Assembly: GCA_018873245.2 (NCBI GenBank)
Contig: JAEMBT020000003.1
Span: 9,739,843-9,803,842, forward strand
DNA from: Archegozetes longisetosus
Taxonomy: Eukaryota; Arthropoda; Arachnida; Sarcoptiformes; Trhypochthoniidae
Length of the DNA stretch: 64,000 nt
Direction of reading: 5' to 3'
Below are positions 35,500-47,399 of the stretch, piece after piece; within the stretch, counting starts at the first letter, position 1; the number at the start of each line of letters is the position of its first letter. Under the pieces are notes generated by a model. The model was not told where the DNA came from. It did not search any database and was given only the letters and a program-made list of their open reading frames with translations. Position numbers and translations under genes: made by a program.

Positions 35500-35920
35500 C
35501 TTATGAGGTACTACATAATGAAAGATATAAAAATTTGTTTAAAATTTGACTATTAAGCATAAACACAGCTAGCAGAGTGGGCTGGGACTATAACCTTTCA
35601 CAGGAATTTTTTTTAACTTAAGCGTATGTCTGTACTGAAAATAAAAATTATTAAAGTATTTTAAAACTTTAGTGCACCATTATATTGCTTATTTTTAAAC
35701 ATTAATGAAAGATTAGTTGACATTTGAACATGAATTAGTATATGCTTCAACAAATCTGAGCATTTCATTGCACAATAGTCTTGAAAAAGATATCTCGTCT
35801 CACGGGACGAGACGAAATCAAGATTCATAAAATCAGAAAATTTTCACGACTATTTCACACTTTTCGCCCTCAGACCAAGAATGTGGGATATGACATTGCT
35901 TTAAGTGGTTAAATTCATCT
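35500..35920. other. spacer downstream of the growth-factor gene
   Basis: AT-rich. Contains one strong small hairpin, TCTCGTCTCACGGGACGAGA, at about 35793-35812. No gene. Confidence 0.5.
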
Positions 35921-36501
35921 CTAAATGATATAAATAAGAATGAAAACTAAATAGCAATAAGTTAAAAAGTCATTCAGTTTTTTGGATTGGAAAAATCTCC
36001 GATTTTGTTGATTTTTCGCATATTCGAATTGAATAGCGTTTGATTCGGCATTGATAAGACACGAAATATGTTTAGATGTATCCTGAAAATTACAATCGTC
36101 TTCAAGCCGTACCTTCTTACAACCACATTTCGTATGATTTACCATTTGGATGCAATCAACACTCTTTTTCTTAATAGCTTTTTCAACTATAAAATAAAGT
36201 GTCACATTCTCCGTGTCAATAGGTTGACAGGATTCGTCTTGATTTCTACAACAACCACTTCGGTCACTACATCGATTCAATATTGTTGCACGCGGCGTAT
36301 ATTTATATTCAGAATATTTGGGGTGAGAGATGTATACCAATTCTGGTTTTGGCTGTGAACAACTGCCCAGAGTTTCAATTAATCTAGAATGATTCTTTGC
36401 TAATTCACGCAAAATACTTTCATCACTTCCTTTGCACAAAACAATTCTCGACAGAAGAAATGTTAAAAAATTTGCACTCCTTTAAATCTACTAAAATTCA
36501 T
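35921..36501 (-). CDS. PDGF/VEGF-like secreted growth factor, single exon, apparent frameshift in the signal peptide
   Basis: Cystine-knot ligand of the PDGF/VEGF superfamily (PVF in insects), expected to bind a receptor tyrosine kinase. The core matches VEGF in order: ELVYISHPKYSEYKYTPRA, LNRCSDRSGCC, ESCQPIDTENVTLYF, NHTKCGCKKV, with the GCC and CGC cysteines of the knot. The position of the first cysteine of the RC..GCC group, used for the inter-chain bond in VEGF, appears to be Ala (TPRATILNRC). The core frame has no ATG before the domain. An ATG at 36499-36501 starts MNFSRFKGVQIF in another frame, and the core frame continues as LTFLLSRIVLC. Together they make a typical signal peptide; the break is in the A6 run at 36465-36470. 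The 3' tail is hydrophobic (YCYLVFILIYII). A TATA box supports this start. Sequencing error or recent null allele. Confidence 0.78.
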
Positions 36502-36591
36502 TTTCTAAGTTTAAGACAAGTGTTTCTTCTTAACTAACTTTGTGGTCATGATCTGTTTTCGTTTTCTAACGACTCGGCCGTGAATTTTTAA

Positions 36592-36599
36592 CTTATATA
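36592..36599 (-). promoter_or_regulatory. TATA box of the growth-factor gene
   Basis: On the minus strand the sequence reads GGGTATATAAGTT, about 91-98 bp before the ATG at 36501. This is a usual distance, with a 5' UTR of about 65 nt, and supports an unspliced 5' end. Confidence 0.5.
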
Positions 36600-36609
36600 C
36601 CCTGAAGAT

Positions 36610-37049
36610 CTAGTCCTTCATGCAATGAGACACAGATCGAGTTTTTGCATTACATGACTTGGTTCAATGATGAGAGGTACAATTTTCTATAAGGTTTCCT
36701 TATTTTAAATCAAAATTTTTGCTTTTAACAGTATTTAGTATTCATAAGTTAAGACTTTATTAGTGAATGAGAGGATATTTATTGATAACTATGCAATAAT
36801 CTATAACACAACTAATATACAATATAATAGGTGAAAATAGAAAAGAATGGGATTTCTAGCATGTGCTGTTTCTATAACTTGCGAACACTAATTAATGAGA
36901 CTGATTAAACTATTGAATAACTACGTTATTTGTGGGTCAATTTAAATGAACTATGAGTCAAATTGTAGATTAGATTCTATTAATTGTTAGCATATTTTTA
37001 TTCTTTAAGTTTGTCTTTCAAATAAAATATGGATTGATTAAAAAAAAGA
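36610..37049. other. AT-rich spacer
   Basis: Nothing recognised. Confidence 0.5.
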
Positions 37050-37740
37050 TAGTAGAAGAAAAATGTTTAGCACTTTCTCTAAAGCAAATAGAGAAAAGGG
37101 TAAATTATTTACTGTTAATCACTTTAAATCGATCAATATCCGCAAAAGTACTACATATCAGATTATCGAAAGAGTGGACAATAATTTGTAATTAAAAAGG
37201 GCTAAGGTCAAGGACGGAAAAGCGGTAAAAATATTCAATAAACAAGATCATAAACTTTGTTGAGTTCGTTGGCAGTCGTATTGTTGTTACAAAGACAAAA
37301 GTGGCAGAAAAGTTCAAAATAAGCCAAACATATGTTGCAAAGCTAATCAAATTTTACCGAATCAAGCGGTATTAGCGTAAAACTAGACTTAAAGTCACAG
37401 AGAAGTAAAAGATCTTACAGAAAATCAAATTGAATAAAATGAGACGCACAATCGCTAAGTCCACAACAAAAGTGCAAATCATAATCGACGGCGATATTCA
37501 CTTCCTGAATAATTTCCGAGATATTCCCAATTCAAGACAAGAAATGCTCAACAAATGATAGTTTCTGTGCTTTTAATATCGAAAATGTTGAACCAAATGT
37601 ACAAAAAGCTTGAGGAATTGACCCCATCGATGTGCCAAAACTATACGAGAGATATCTTGACAAGAATCAGAATTGCTTCCAATCAAGGTGTTCAATCATT
37701 GATTGATCGATACATTCTGATCTAATGTCTAGTCTTTGAT
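37050..37740 (+). pseudogene. relic of a Tc1/mariner-type transposase, internally deleted
   Basis: Fragments in several frames: SINIRKSTTYQIIERVDNN, KVKDGKAVKIFNKQDHK, and TKVAEKFKISQTYVAKLIKF (HTH). Next come a short piece before a large deletion and a C-terminal part near 37590-37720 (QMYKKLEELTPSMCQNY, DILTRIRIASNQGVQSLI). The DDE core is missing. Its N-terminal HTH style is like Tc1-group transposases with IENxR-type ends. No inverted ends identified. Confidence 0.5.
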
Positions 37741-38076
37741 TAGCATTAGTTGAATTTGAAAAATTTATCTTGAAAATTTAAATGTTAAATTTTAAATGTA
37801 GTTCCATTAATTAGTGTTCACACGTTACTAAACATTAGAATTCTACAAAATATGCATTTCAATTTTTATATTCTTGAGTTTTTATCCTAACATTCCATAA
37901 AACTATCCCTAAGAATAAAGACGTAATTGGTAAAAGACAACGAATATTCATTATATAGCATATGATGGTATATAATTAACAATACAGTCAAATTCAGTTA
38001 TATTTTGAATGTATGCATTACTATTTCCAGTGGGCAGTAATTAAGTAGTGGTATTGTCAAAACTGTTTTCAATTTA
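37741..38076. other. AT-rich spacer
   Basis: Nothing recognised. Confidence 0.5.
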
Positions 38077-38988
38077 AAAGGAGTATGCCCAAAATGGTCT
38101 ATACGTGCCCCCTAACGGAATATATAAGGTATTATACAGTACCAAAACCTACTTCAGAAATAAGAGAATTTTGTCAATCTATGAATCCGTTCAAGAGTTA
38201 TAGCCAAAAAGCAAGTAGGTTTCGGGAGGATCGGAGCTACCTCCCCAGGGTGCTGGCGGGCAACAGGCCTCATGAGAGGCCTGGCTAGATACTTCGGGTC
38301 GCGTTATGCATCATGGCATCCGCTAGCGGCAGGGGCCTCGGACGGAACGCTCATAGCTTATAAAGCTTGTGCTTGAGATTTAGGCAGAGTATGCAGTAAA
38401 AAGTTGGTTACAGTCTCCCTCTTGGGTATCGAGCTCATCTGGAATTGCTACTGGGATCAAGGAAAGTGGGGATACTGGAAAAAATTAAATGCGCTGGATG
38501 CATCTCTAATCTTCAGAAAAAAGCAAGATGTCGCTCTCCGATACAGACAAGACTAACTTCCTAGCCTTTGTCTAAGAGGCAGAAACATCATCTTGGAGAA
38601 AATAGGTCGGCCTGATCCCGGAGCTCGCACAGTAGGTCTCGGTGATTTTATTTGCAATAGTGTCGGTGACCATTTATCGTCTTAGGGAAGGACCCACTGA
38701 TGATTCCGGTGAGAATATCGATGCCACTATACAGCTATACACATTCCAAAGCTTTCATTCATATTTATTTATAACGTACTCTCAATTATTTCATATTATT
38801 GAATGAAATTCTTAAGCATTTTCACTAGTGATATTTCATTGGGTTTTAGCCTGTAACTCTCCAAGAAATTCACCGATCCCAAAGTTCTTTCGGTTAATCG
38901 AATGTTTTATCCTAGGCTTCTACTTTGTGGGTCACCATTAGGAGGCATCGATAGGCCAGCGTCTATGTATTTTAGGCATACTCCTTTA
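38077..38988. mobile_element. 912-bp TIR element, unclassified, GC-rich
   Basis: Ends AAAGGAGTATGCCCAAAAT and, in reverse complement, AAAGGAGTATGCCTAAAAT, with weaker matching to about 30 bp. The centre (38220-38720) is clearly richer in G+C than its surroundings. No clear target duplication and no transposase. The small ORF at 38085-38288 has no family features. Confidence 0.6.
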
Positions 38989-39839
38989 TTCAAAGAGTAC
39001 AAAATTAAAAACAATAATTATTCGTTTAATCTAGATGAGATTATGCTAATTGTCTGTTATTTCTTTTGTGAGGCATGATCACAAGTATTTTTCCATATTT
39101 TTGAAACAATTGGACCACTACTCATTTAATGTGCGATTATATTTTAACTTTGGCCACTTATGGTTTGTTGCTTCTTATAGTGTTCGCAATATCATTAAAG
39201 ATATGACTTTTTGGTAATAAAAAGCAGTCAAATCTGTCGGTAGTCGGTGGTAGGTCTTAAAAATCGGTATTTAAATCGATTTTTATTAAGGAATGTAAAA
39301 TAGCCTAAATTTTATAACGATACATTATATGATACTTGTATTAAATGCAGTATCTGCAGAATTTAAGAGTAATTCAGGGTTTTATTTAGTGTTATTTCGT
39401 TGAATAGAACTATGAAAACTGCTACTCTAACAAATTGATAAACTAATACATGTATTATAAGGTACGAAAAAATTTTAAAGATTTTGATCAGATTTTTCTA
39501 TCATTGCTTCTAGAACTCTACCCCACGCAGATTCACAATTAATATTAAAAGTCCAATATTTACTGTGGCGTTTGACGACTTTCTGAGTCCGAAACTAAAT
39601 TTATTATTTTAAGCGAAGATAAAGTCCGCATAAACTTAGCGACATTCTACTTGTATAAATAGCAAATAACCATTTAATGGCACTGATGAAATTTCCATAT
39701 CGAGGCTCAACAGGCTAAGAGATCTGAGCCTAGGTTCATGAACAAGTGAGTCTTGAGCCTGAGCCTTAGGCTCTATAGTAGCTTTTGACCTGAGCCTTGA
39801 ACCCAGACTAGTCTATGTCGATCATTATTTATTGCTGAC
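38989..39839. other. spacer with GAGCCT words
   Basis: AT-rich. At 39704-39810 there is a run of GAGCCT/AGGCTC words, both orientations, perhaps a fragment of another element. No gene seen. Confidence 0.45.
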
Positions 39840-40815
39840 CAAACATCTCGACATGCTTTCCATAAGCCATTTTCAGTTCTGAGTTTCCTACGAAACAATT
39901 TTTGTTTTAAATAACCGAACCAAAAAATTCTAATGGACTATAGTAAGGAGCTTTCACAGGTATATCTTCACTTTTTTTATGAAGTTAATAACCGTTCTTC
40001 GATTCAAATCGGACAAATAATCAAATGTTTTCTTCGCAGTGTGCGAAGTAGCTCTATCATGATGTCAATAGACTTTATGCACTTCTTTAGGGTAGTTTTG
40101 AAATTTCTACTTCTGAAATTGGTCTTAAAACAGTCAATATAATAATCAGCATTAACTTTTACTTTATTGGGAACTCGAATCAGTTTTGTTGGATCACGAC
40201 TACATATTGCACTAACCAGAGTAGAGCCTACAGAGTAAATTTTTCGCTGTTCTTTAACTCAAACTTCAGAAATTTTCTTACCACTTTTAACATAACATAT
40301 TTCATGCTTTCCATTACAGTAATCTAAATAAACGTATGTTTAATCTAATGTTAAGACAAATTTACATTTTAAACAACTCAAATGTCGATTGTATAACTTT
40401 CATCAGTTAACTTTCTGATTCGCTCTATGAATATCACTTAACACGTAAATTTTGTTTTTATCAAGTTTCTAATCGTAAATCTTCATGGATAATGCGACCA
40501 TCACTTCACTGACTTATATTAAATCGCTTTGCTCTCGAAGGTCAAGATATTGGATTAGGATTTTTTACGATTTTCTTTACGACTTCAATAGTTACTGAAG
40601 TTCGAGCAGTCCTACGCCTCTGTATCACTGGGCTTCAGATCCTTCGGCGATACTTTCCGTTTGACGCCAACATTATTCATAATATTACTAATAAAACCAA
40701 CTGAAACAACTTCTCCTGGCAGCCTCAATTGAACTATTACTTTTCAATAGCTTCCCAAATGCTTGTAAAGTTTTCGTAAGCGATTGTCGAGTTCGGAACC
40801 ATATTCCTTAGGCAT
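39840..40815 (-). pseudogene. relic of a Tc1/mariner-type transposase (DDE part preserved)
   Basis: Read right to left. N-terminal MPKEYGSELDNRL near 40815; TARTSVTIEVVKKIVKNP and SRAKRFNIS (HTH, about 40620-40510); KHEICYVKSGKKISEV (40310); then VGSTLVSAICSRDPTKLIRV and VKVNADYYIDCF. The catalytic block HHDRATSHTAKKTFDYL is at about 40065-40015 and APYYSPLEFFGYLKQK at about 39945-39900. Several frameshifts and stops. The second catalytic Asp is visible (HHD); the last acidic residue is embedded in PLEFFGYL. Confidence 0.6.
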
Positions 40816-41152
40816 TATTGATTGCAATTAAAAAAGGGTTCGTTTATTTTATTAAATAGAACGTGGAGATTATAAATAGATAAATTACACGCATGCGTTA
40901 ATCTTAGAAGTGGATTTATTAAAATTAAAAACTGTTCACTAATAGCAGCCTAATCCTGTAATTGGCAATAAGTCCTAAAAGTCGACTCTTATCCAGAACA
41001 TTCAGTTTTGAACTCCGATAATGTTTGTAAATACTCTTACGGAATTGATTTCGATCATTTCAAAACGAGTTTGTTCGAATAGCTCTTTCAGTACCGATCA
41101 ACAGATTTCTCGAGTAAATTTCAGAATTGAAACACCAGGTACTTGTGCCAAG
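40816..41152. other. AT-rich spacer before duplication B
   Basis: Nothing recognised. Confidence 0.5.
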
Positions 41153-41153
41153 G

Positions 41154-42879
41154 AGATTGTTTTATTTGAAAGAGAACATCTACGATAACTTTTTCACTAA
41201 GTTCATTTGAAATCTTGTCTCGAATTTGCGCGAATTTGAAGAGAATTTTGTAGTAAGAAAGCATCATAATTCAAAATTTTAAACGTCACTCTTTAATATT
41301 GAACTCAAATTGAGTTCTGGGATTACACCCATAAATGACTGCAAGAATAGCAATTGGGTACTCATTTAGCAATACCTTTGCAACCAATTATTAATTGGTA
41401 TTTTAAAATTGGTATTTTATTTCAATTAGAGAGAATATAATCCAAAACATATTACACTTTCGAATTAATTTTAAATTTTGAATTGTATTAACTCTATTCT
41501 TAATTATAACATACGATACAATCGGAGTAATGAAACTTATAATGTGTTTAAGGATTCCAGACGTTTACAAGTGCTTTAGATCTATTGTAAAATCTGTAAT
41601 GCACTACAATAGAAAAAAGTTTCATGAATACAGTTTTGATTAGCCATCGAAAAATAGTAATGATTTTCTTGCAATCGCTTATTAAAACAAATTGCAAATA
41701 GTAGATTGCACTCTTTTGTAATAATATCATTTTCACAAAGCTTCCAGAATGCAATCCTTGGTTTACATAACATAGATTTTTCAAAAATTTACAATATTAT
41801 TATATCAAAGTTCGACAACCTTTTATCACTTCTAATAAATATAAATAAATGAATGTGAATCAAGAGAAAGCAATATAAAGATAAATCTGAGCTCAAACTT
41901 TGAAGCAACAATATTAAAGATTCTGCAAAATCTTTTGGTTTTGTAAACCAAAATTCAATTTGAATACAATATGAAAAAGAGCGCATTTCAAGTTTAGAAT
42001 TGTGATACTCTGTTCTTAGATAATAGTCTTGAAATTCGTGCGAACTCAATACGAGTTTTCATTTATATTGAAGTAAGAAATACCGACAAAGTTATTAATA
42101 TCGTTGAGACATAAGTGAACAAAAAGCTTTTCATCTATTTTTACACATGAAAATAAGCCTCAATCCAAAGGTTCTTTGAATGAATTGAGGTGTCATTCAT
42201 TGAAGTGTAAGCTTTTGAAGTATAATAAATGAATTTTTATTTTGGCTTAAATGAAAAGCTGATCGATAGCTATATACAAACAAATGTCTACATTTAATTA
42301 CAATTTTAATGCTTAAAAAGTCGAATAACTACTACTTAAATATAGTGTTAATATTTGTAAGAATGTTAAACGACTACTTCACAAGTAAAATAATAGTATA
42401 TCTAAAAAGCGGTTTAACCTCAAAAAAGTGATAATAAGATCTAACAAAAGATCTGTCATTATATGATCAGAACCGAATGTTTGGATTTCTAAATTTATGC
42501 AATGCATTTCTAGAAAACAAGTTCACTATTTTTAACTCAATTGTATAAAAATAAGAAAATTTAGTTAGATTAAAACACTTGAAATTATATACTGAAAAAT
42601 TTTTATGTGGTCATATCTATATTCTGAACGACATAATACTAAAGAATTAGTTAATTATTTTTAACTTTCAATTATTTGAGTGAACGAAAATAGATTTTAC
42701 AGATAAGATAACAAAACTCATTATTGCAGTTAATGAGTTAACTCATTTAAGTAAAGCTTTTGAAGCAACAAATAGTATGAAATAAAAGTGTACTAATTAC
42801 TAAAATATAGTATTGACTGAGTGCAAGTTGTCAACTACAAACTAAAGCCTATTGTTCAGAGTTTTTCAAGTAGTCAAAC
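41154..42879. other. duplicated spacer (copy B of 4271-7274)
   Basis: No gene supported. The acidic-protein gene present in copy A is absent. The junction GAATGTTTGGATTTCTAAA is near 42480. Confidence 0.55.
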
Positions 42880-43242
42880 ATGAGTCAAATTGTTTCTTAT
42901 GTCTTAATTATTGGATTTTGTGTGTTTACTATTACAAACGCTTTGAATCTTAGACATGGATTGGACACAATTGATCAAAATGATGATAAGTATGAACAGA
43001 ACATTTTGAATCAAATTGTTTCACATTTCTGTCCGAATGCTTTTAGTGAAGATCACAATTTGGAAGCTGTTAAAGATGTGCAACTACTTTTTAAACCTGT
43101 ATTAAATAATACGACAAAGTTTGATACAAATAAATTTATGGAACAATTACAACAATTTGAACAAATAAACGATGAGCATGAAGAAAAAATGGCACAACTG
43201 GAAGATTCTTATAATAATGACGAATACGATCTGAATGTTTAA
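42880..43242 (+). CDS. small secreted protein, 120 residues, unknown family
   Basis: Not recognised. It starts with a clear signal peptide (MSQIVSYVLIIGFCVFTITN, cleavage probably before or in ALNL). The mature part is acidic and helical in character, with a single Cys (SHFCPNAF), FKPVLNNTTKFDTNKF and a Glu/Gln-rich segment (EQLQQFEQINDEHEEKMAQL) that could form a short coiled coil. It ends NNDEYDLNV. One N-glycosylation sequon (NNTT). A poly(A) signal AATAAA is at 43351-43356. The copy at 7275 is frameshifted by one T. The good leader and preserved frame here make it a likely real gene, perhaps a salivary or gut secretion, which is inference. Confidence 0.7.
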   Translation: MSQIVSYVLIIGFCVFTITNALNLRHGLDTIDQNDDKYEQNILNQIVSHFCPNAFSEDHNLEAVKDVQLLFKPVLNNTTKFDTNKFMEQLQQFEQINDEHEEKMAQLEDSYNNDEYDLNV

Positions 43243-43356
43243 CTTCTGTGTAGCTTTTCTTAATTATAATCTTACTAAAAATGATTAACACTATCTCAAG
43301 CTCTATTGTTATCGAGCGTTATATTTCTTAGGGTTTTGCTCTAAGGTATTAATAAA

Positions 43357-44039
43357 GTGATTACATGTCGAACGAGATAGCAATACGAGATTCTAGAGTT
43401 GTTTCATATTTATCAAAATTGCGAATCACGTTCACTAATATTTTCTAAGTTAAGTAATCGGTAGCGCTTAAAATCACTGACTCTATTCGTGATCTCTCCA
43501 GGCATTGCAGTAGTACGAGCTCACATTTTGAAGCAGGTTTTAGTTAAATTTCTAATTATATTGACTTTTAACACTATTGAGCCTTTACTTTGATTATTAG
43601 TTAAACGATTTTTTTAAGTAAGCCATAAGTACTTAAACTTGAATGAAAAAGTTTTATTAATGAGCTCGGAATACATGAGTACTGAGGAAAAAGTATGAAT
43701 TAAGCCAAAACTTTTATATCAGAAAAACCTGTGAACAAAATTAAGGTCAAACAGGAGTGAGATTTGCAATAGCGGCATATAAGAATATGCTCTAAATCTA
43801 CTGTTTAGAAGTTAGATGCTATCGATTTTTAGTTCAATATTACTTTTAATATTCAAACAGAACTTTTAAAACGAATTACTTTTGAAATAGTTACTATTAA
43901 GCTAACACAAAATAACAGTAAAAGTATAGCTGACTTATTTAATGTATCGGTCAGATTGAATCTGGAGTCCGTTACCGAAAATTTGAGACATAATTGAGTT
44001 GAATAACAAACTGAATATAGTGTGTATCTGTTGGCAGAA
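43357..44039. other. spacer with a copy-B-specific insertion
   Basis: 43735-43960 is absent from copy A. It shows no clear inverted ends or target duplication. Nothing else recognised. Confidence 0.45.
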
Positions 44040-44198
44040 ATGTCTTTAGCTATTCGTAAATGTCTTTATGGCTCAAACAGTAGTGACAAACGAAAAGAAA
44101 TGCAAAAATGTTCAAATAAAAATGATCACAAGAAACGAGTGTTGAAAATTTTGACCCGAAATATACGAAAGTTTAAGCAAAACTTCAACGGCAAATAG
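44040..44198 (+). CDS. copy B of the very basic small ORF, 52 codons
   Basis: Homologue of 8228-8401. One extra A and one missing A compensate each other, so the middle keeps its frame; a later deletion gives an early end (KFKQNFNGK). Coding status doubtful. Confidence 0.2.
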   Translation: MSLAIRKCLYGSNSSDKRKEMQKCSNKNDHKKRVLKILTRNIRKFKQNFNGK

Positions 44199-46482
44199 AG
44201 ACCAACAATAGCGATAATTTCGATAAGAGCTTCAATCAATTGAGTAATATATTTGAGATAAAATCAAGGATATTATCACAAATTTCAACTCAGAACTGTT
44301 TTGGACAATTACTTTACTGACTGATCGATACAATAATCCATACATTTTCTTAAATAATTATGAGTTTAAGGTGAAGAACAAAATCTTATATTTAAAAGAA
44401 TATTATATATAAAACAATCAAATTATGGTAAGATTTTTGAGGCTGAGATCATTTTTGAATAATCAGAAGAGAGAAGTGGTGTCAAGACATTAAGACCTGA
44501 TAAGATAAACAAAATAGAAAAAATGTTTCAATTGCTGAGAAATGTATTCACAATTCAGAAAATAAATTATGACCACATCATTTGGTTCGACGACTCCAGG
44601 TCTTCGAATATTTTCGATCTAATTCGAAGATAATCATGGCTTATATACTGATGGAATATGCAGATCAGAGAACAGTTGAATATGTTTTTGAAGAGCATTA
44701 GATTTAAGATTATATATATAAGTATAGAAGACTACTTTTAAATTGAAAGGCAATTGCAATGGCTCAAAGTTTACAACTAATCCTGCTTTCTAGTTTAATA
44801 TTCTTATCAAACTTTTAGCTTTATTTCAGTACAGATTGATGTGAATGAGAGTTAGTAATAATAATTATTTGTATAGCATAAAATCGTTAATATGTTGTTA
44901 TTGTAGTTAAAATCTGAATACTTCTAGCGACGAGACTCATCAACAACTTCTCTTTTATTATTTTACCATTTGTTAAGAGTTGAATAATTAGATGAAATGA
45001 AAACTTATGTGTGTATTTCTCAATGTATACCTTTTAGTATTTTAGTCTTAAACTTAAGGCTCTTTAAAAACATATTGATTTGGTCTTATGAATGGTAACA
45101 GGACTAAAAGGTAATTTGTACAAGTTGTTTCAGATGTTGGTTTAATTCATATACTTTTTATGAGACTTCATATTGACCTTAAGTGAGAAAACTTCTTATA
45201 GGCTAAATCGAAGAAATTTCCAGGTCTGAAACGTTTGAAAGTCAGTCATTTTTGTAAATCTCAAATTGCTTATAATCAAGAGAAAGGCTGTAGCGAAATG
45301 AATGGATACTTACAATAGTTACATAACTCAGAAGTTATTGAGTTACAGGATCCAGTTCTTTCACTACATTTGTTCACTGGACTAGTTCTATGTATGGTTG
45401 ATATTTCATGCAAATCGATTAGTATCAGTTTGTGCGGTTAATTGTTAAGAAGATCACATTATATGGCACTGAAAGTTGTAAGACTTATGTCTTAAAAATA
45501 GAAAACACATAAATAAGAGATGGACTACATCAAGTATTATGCAAATATTTGGGCTTTAGGTCTTTATATATAAAATACTTTTTGTAAATTTTCCGTTCAC
45601 TTTTTATGTAAATCTGCTTAAGGCCCTAAGGATCAAGACAACTAATATTTTAAGCGTGCGAAAGATTTACCTCAAAATGTTAATGACTTGTTGCATAGAT
45701 TATTGGAGCTCAATGTAATGGAAAGAATAGACATGCATCATGTTAAATCTCATGAATAGCTCGCAGCAGTGACGAAGCCAGAGGGGATGGGAGTGTATAA
45801 GCACTCCAGATTCAAATTGTGGCTAACTTAATGTAAATAGTTGTATATTTGAGTGCGAAAGTTATTTAATTTGTTGTAATAATTGATAGAAAATAAACAA
45901 AAGTAGACTATAAATCAAGTTTAAGAACTGTTACACAATATTTTTTAATCGGAAAAGTGTATATTTAGCCAAAATCATGCAGTCCGTGTGTTCCGCTCGA
46001 AATTTTGTGATTTAGCTACTGACTCTCAGGCAGACTATTCAAAAAGAAGGGTTCTAAATGATACTTTTTGATTGCTTTGTGTGTAATAAATTTGCAAAAA
46101 TTATGGAATAAAATAAACAAGAAATCTTTAAAGATTATTGGAGCTTTAATAGTTACTTTGAATGTTATGGTGGGGTGTGAGATCTTATGTAGAGTTTACA
46201 AAAGTTTTCGACTCTTAAGCGAATCTTACTACTGCTTATGTGCTCTCAGTGTAATTTAAATCCAATCTAAGTTCTCAGTTTTTAGATCTCAGTTCAATTA
46301 TATCCCATATCAAATGATTGACTACGTATTAGCATTAATTACAACTTTCTGACAGGTTCAAAAATCGTTCAACATTTTTCGACTCTTGAAACAATTTCAC
46401 AGCATTATTATATTTTAGTTATATATAGTTCAGCGAATAAGTGATTAATATTTTGCTTTTCAAACCAACTCGTATTTATATA
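44199..46482. other. spacer; from about 44950 unique to copy B
   Basis: 44199-44950 matches copy A. The hAT insertion site is empty here (ATTATGAG, about 44356). About 44950-47225 has no counterpart in copy A and contains no recognised gene. Confidence 0.5.
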
Positions 46483-46999
46483 CTAGATCGTACAAAAAGT
46501 TTTAAAGCCTGCTCAAACTAAGACGGATACGATGAATCTGAATAAGCCATTTTTCTTGCTTATATTTCACATGAAAATCTCCAAAATATTTTCAGAATCG
46601 GCTGATTAATTCTCAACCTGCGATCCTTCAAACAGGTCTAGTTGACGACTTTTCCATTATCTAATTATGGGTTCAGGAAACAATTTGAGCTGTTTCTTTG
46701 CGACCAAATCTCCGAAAATTGAAGAAATCTGACCAATTTTTTCAAAATAATTTTACCCTACAAAAGAACATGTTTACATTATAATTGCTTCCCAGCCCTC
46801 ATTGAACCCTAAAATATGAGACTTCATAAGATCCAAATAACTAGACGTTAATAATAGATCATAGATTGAAAAATAATCAGCCGATTCTGAAAATTTTTTG
46901 TGATCTTTCATACGAAATATAGACAAGAAAAATGGCTTATTCAGATCCATCGTATCAGTCTTAGTTTGAGTGAGCTTTAAAACTTTTTGTACGACCTAG
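46483..46999. mobile_element. MITE with TIRs of about 140 bp, TA duplication
   Basis: 517 bp. Ends CTAGATCGTACAAAAAGTTT and CTAGGTCGTACAAAAAGTTT. The match continues about 140 bp inward, including AATAAGCCATTTTTCTTG and TTTTCAGAATCGGCTGATTA. TA on both sides (46481-46482, 47000-47001). Tc1/mariner-like by target site. No coding capacity. Confidence 0.85.
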
Positions 47000-47001
47000 T
47001 A

Positions 47002-47399
47002 TTATGATCTGTCTCCATATCTTTAGTATCTTAATAAGTATGAACTCTTAATTCTTAAATGAGATACCTCTTTGTTTGTGAGTCATTATTCTATATTAGA
47101 AAATGTTTTCATTTGACACTCTTTTATCGATGCCATTTGGTATGTGTAAACAAGTCAAGCACGAAGTCTAATGTGAAAAAGAGAATTTCTACACCATAAA
47201 CTTTATTATTTGATTAATCAAAAGGAATGATTGTGTATATCTCATACAATCACATTAGACTACATTATTTTATATTTGACTAAAATGAGTTACAACTTTC
47301 TTAATGCATTCAAATTTTTTATTCTATTCTCAGTTTAGTGTAATTCTTATTGTGAAGACATACTCCAGAGTGTTCTTATATCTTTATTATAACTATATA
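47002..47399. other. spacer, end of the copy-B-only segment
   Basis: Homology to copy A resumes near 47228 (ATTGTGTATATCTCATACAA). Nothing coding. Confidence 0.5.

Noticed and set aside
35793..35812. Small perfect hairpin TCTCGTC...GACGAGA, considered as a terminator or RNA gene
   Set aside because: A single short stem without a transcript context in a eukaryote; no further evidence.
36068..36358. 96-codon plus-strand ORF
   Set aside because: Shadow of the PDGF/VEGF-like gene; the minus strand has the conserved cysteine pattern.
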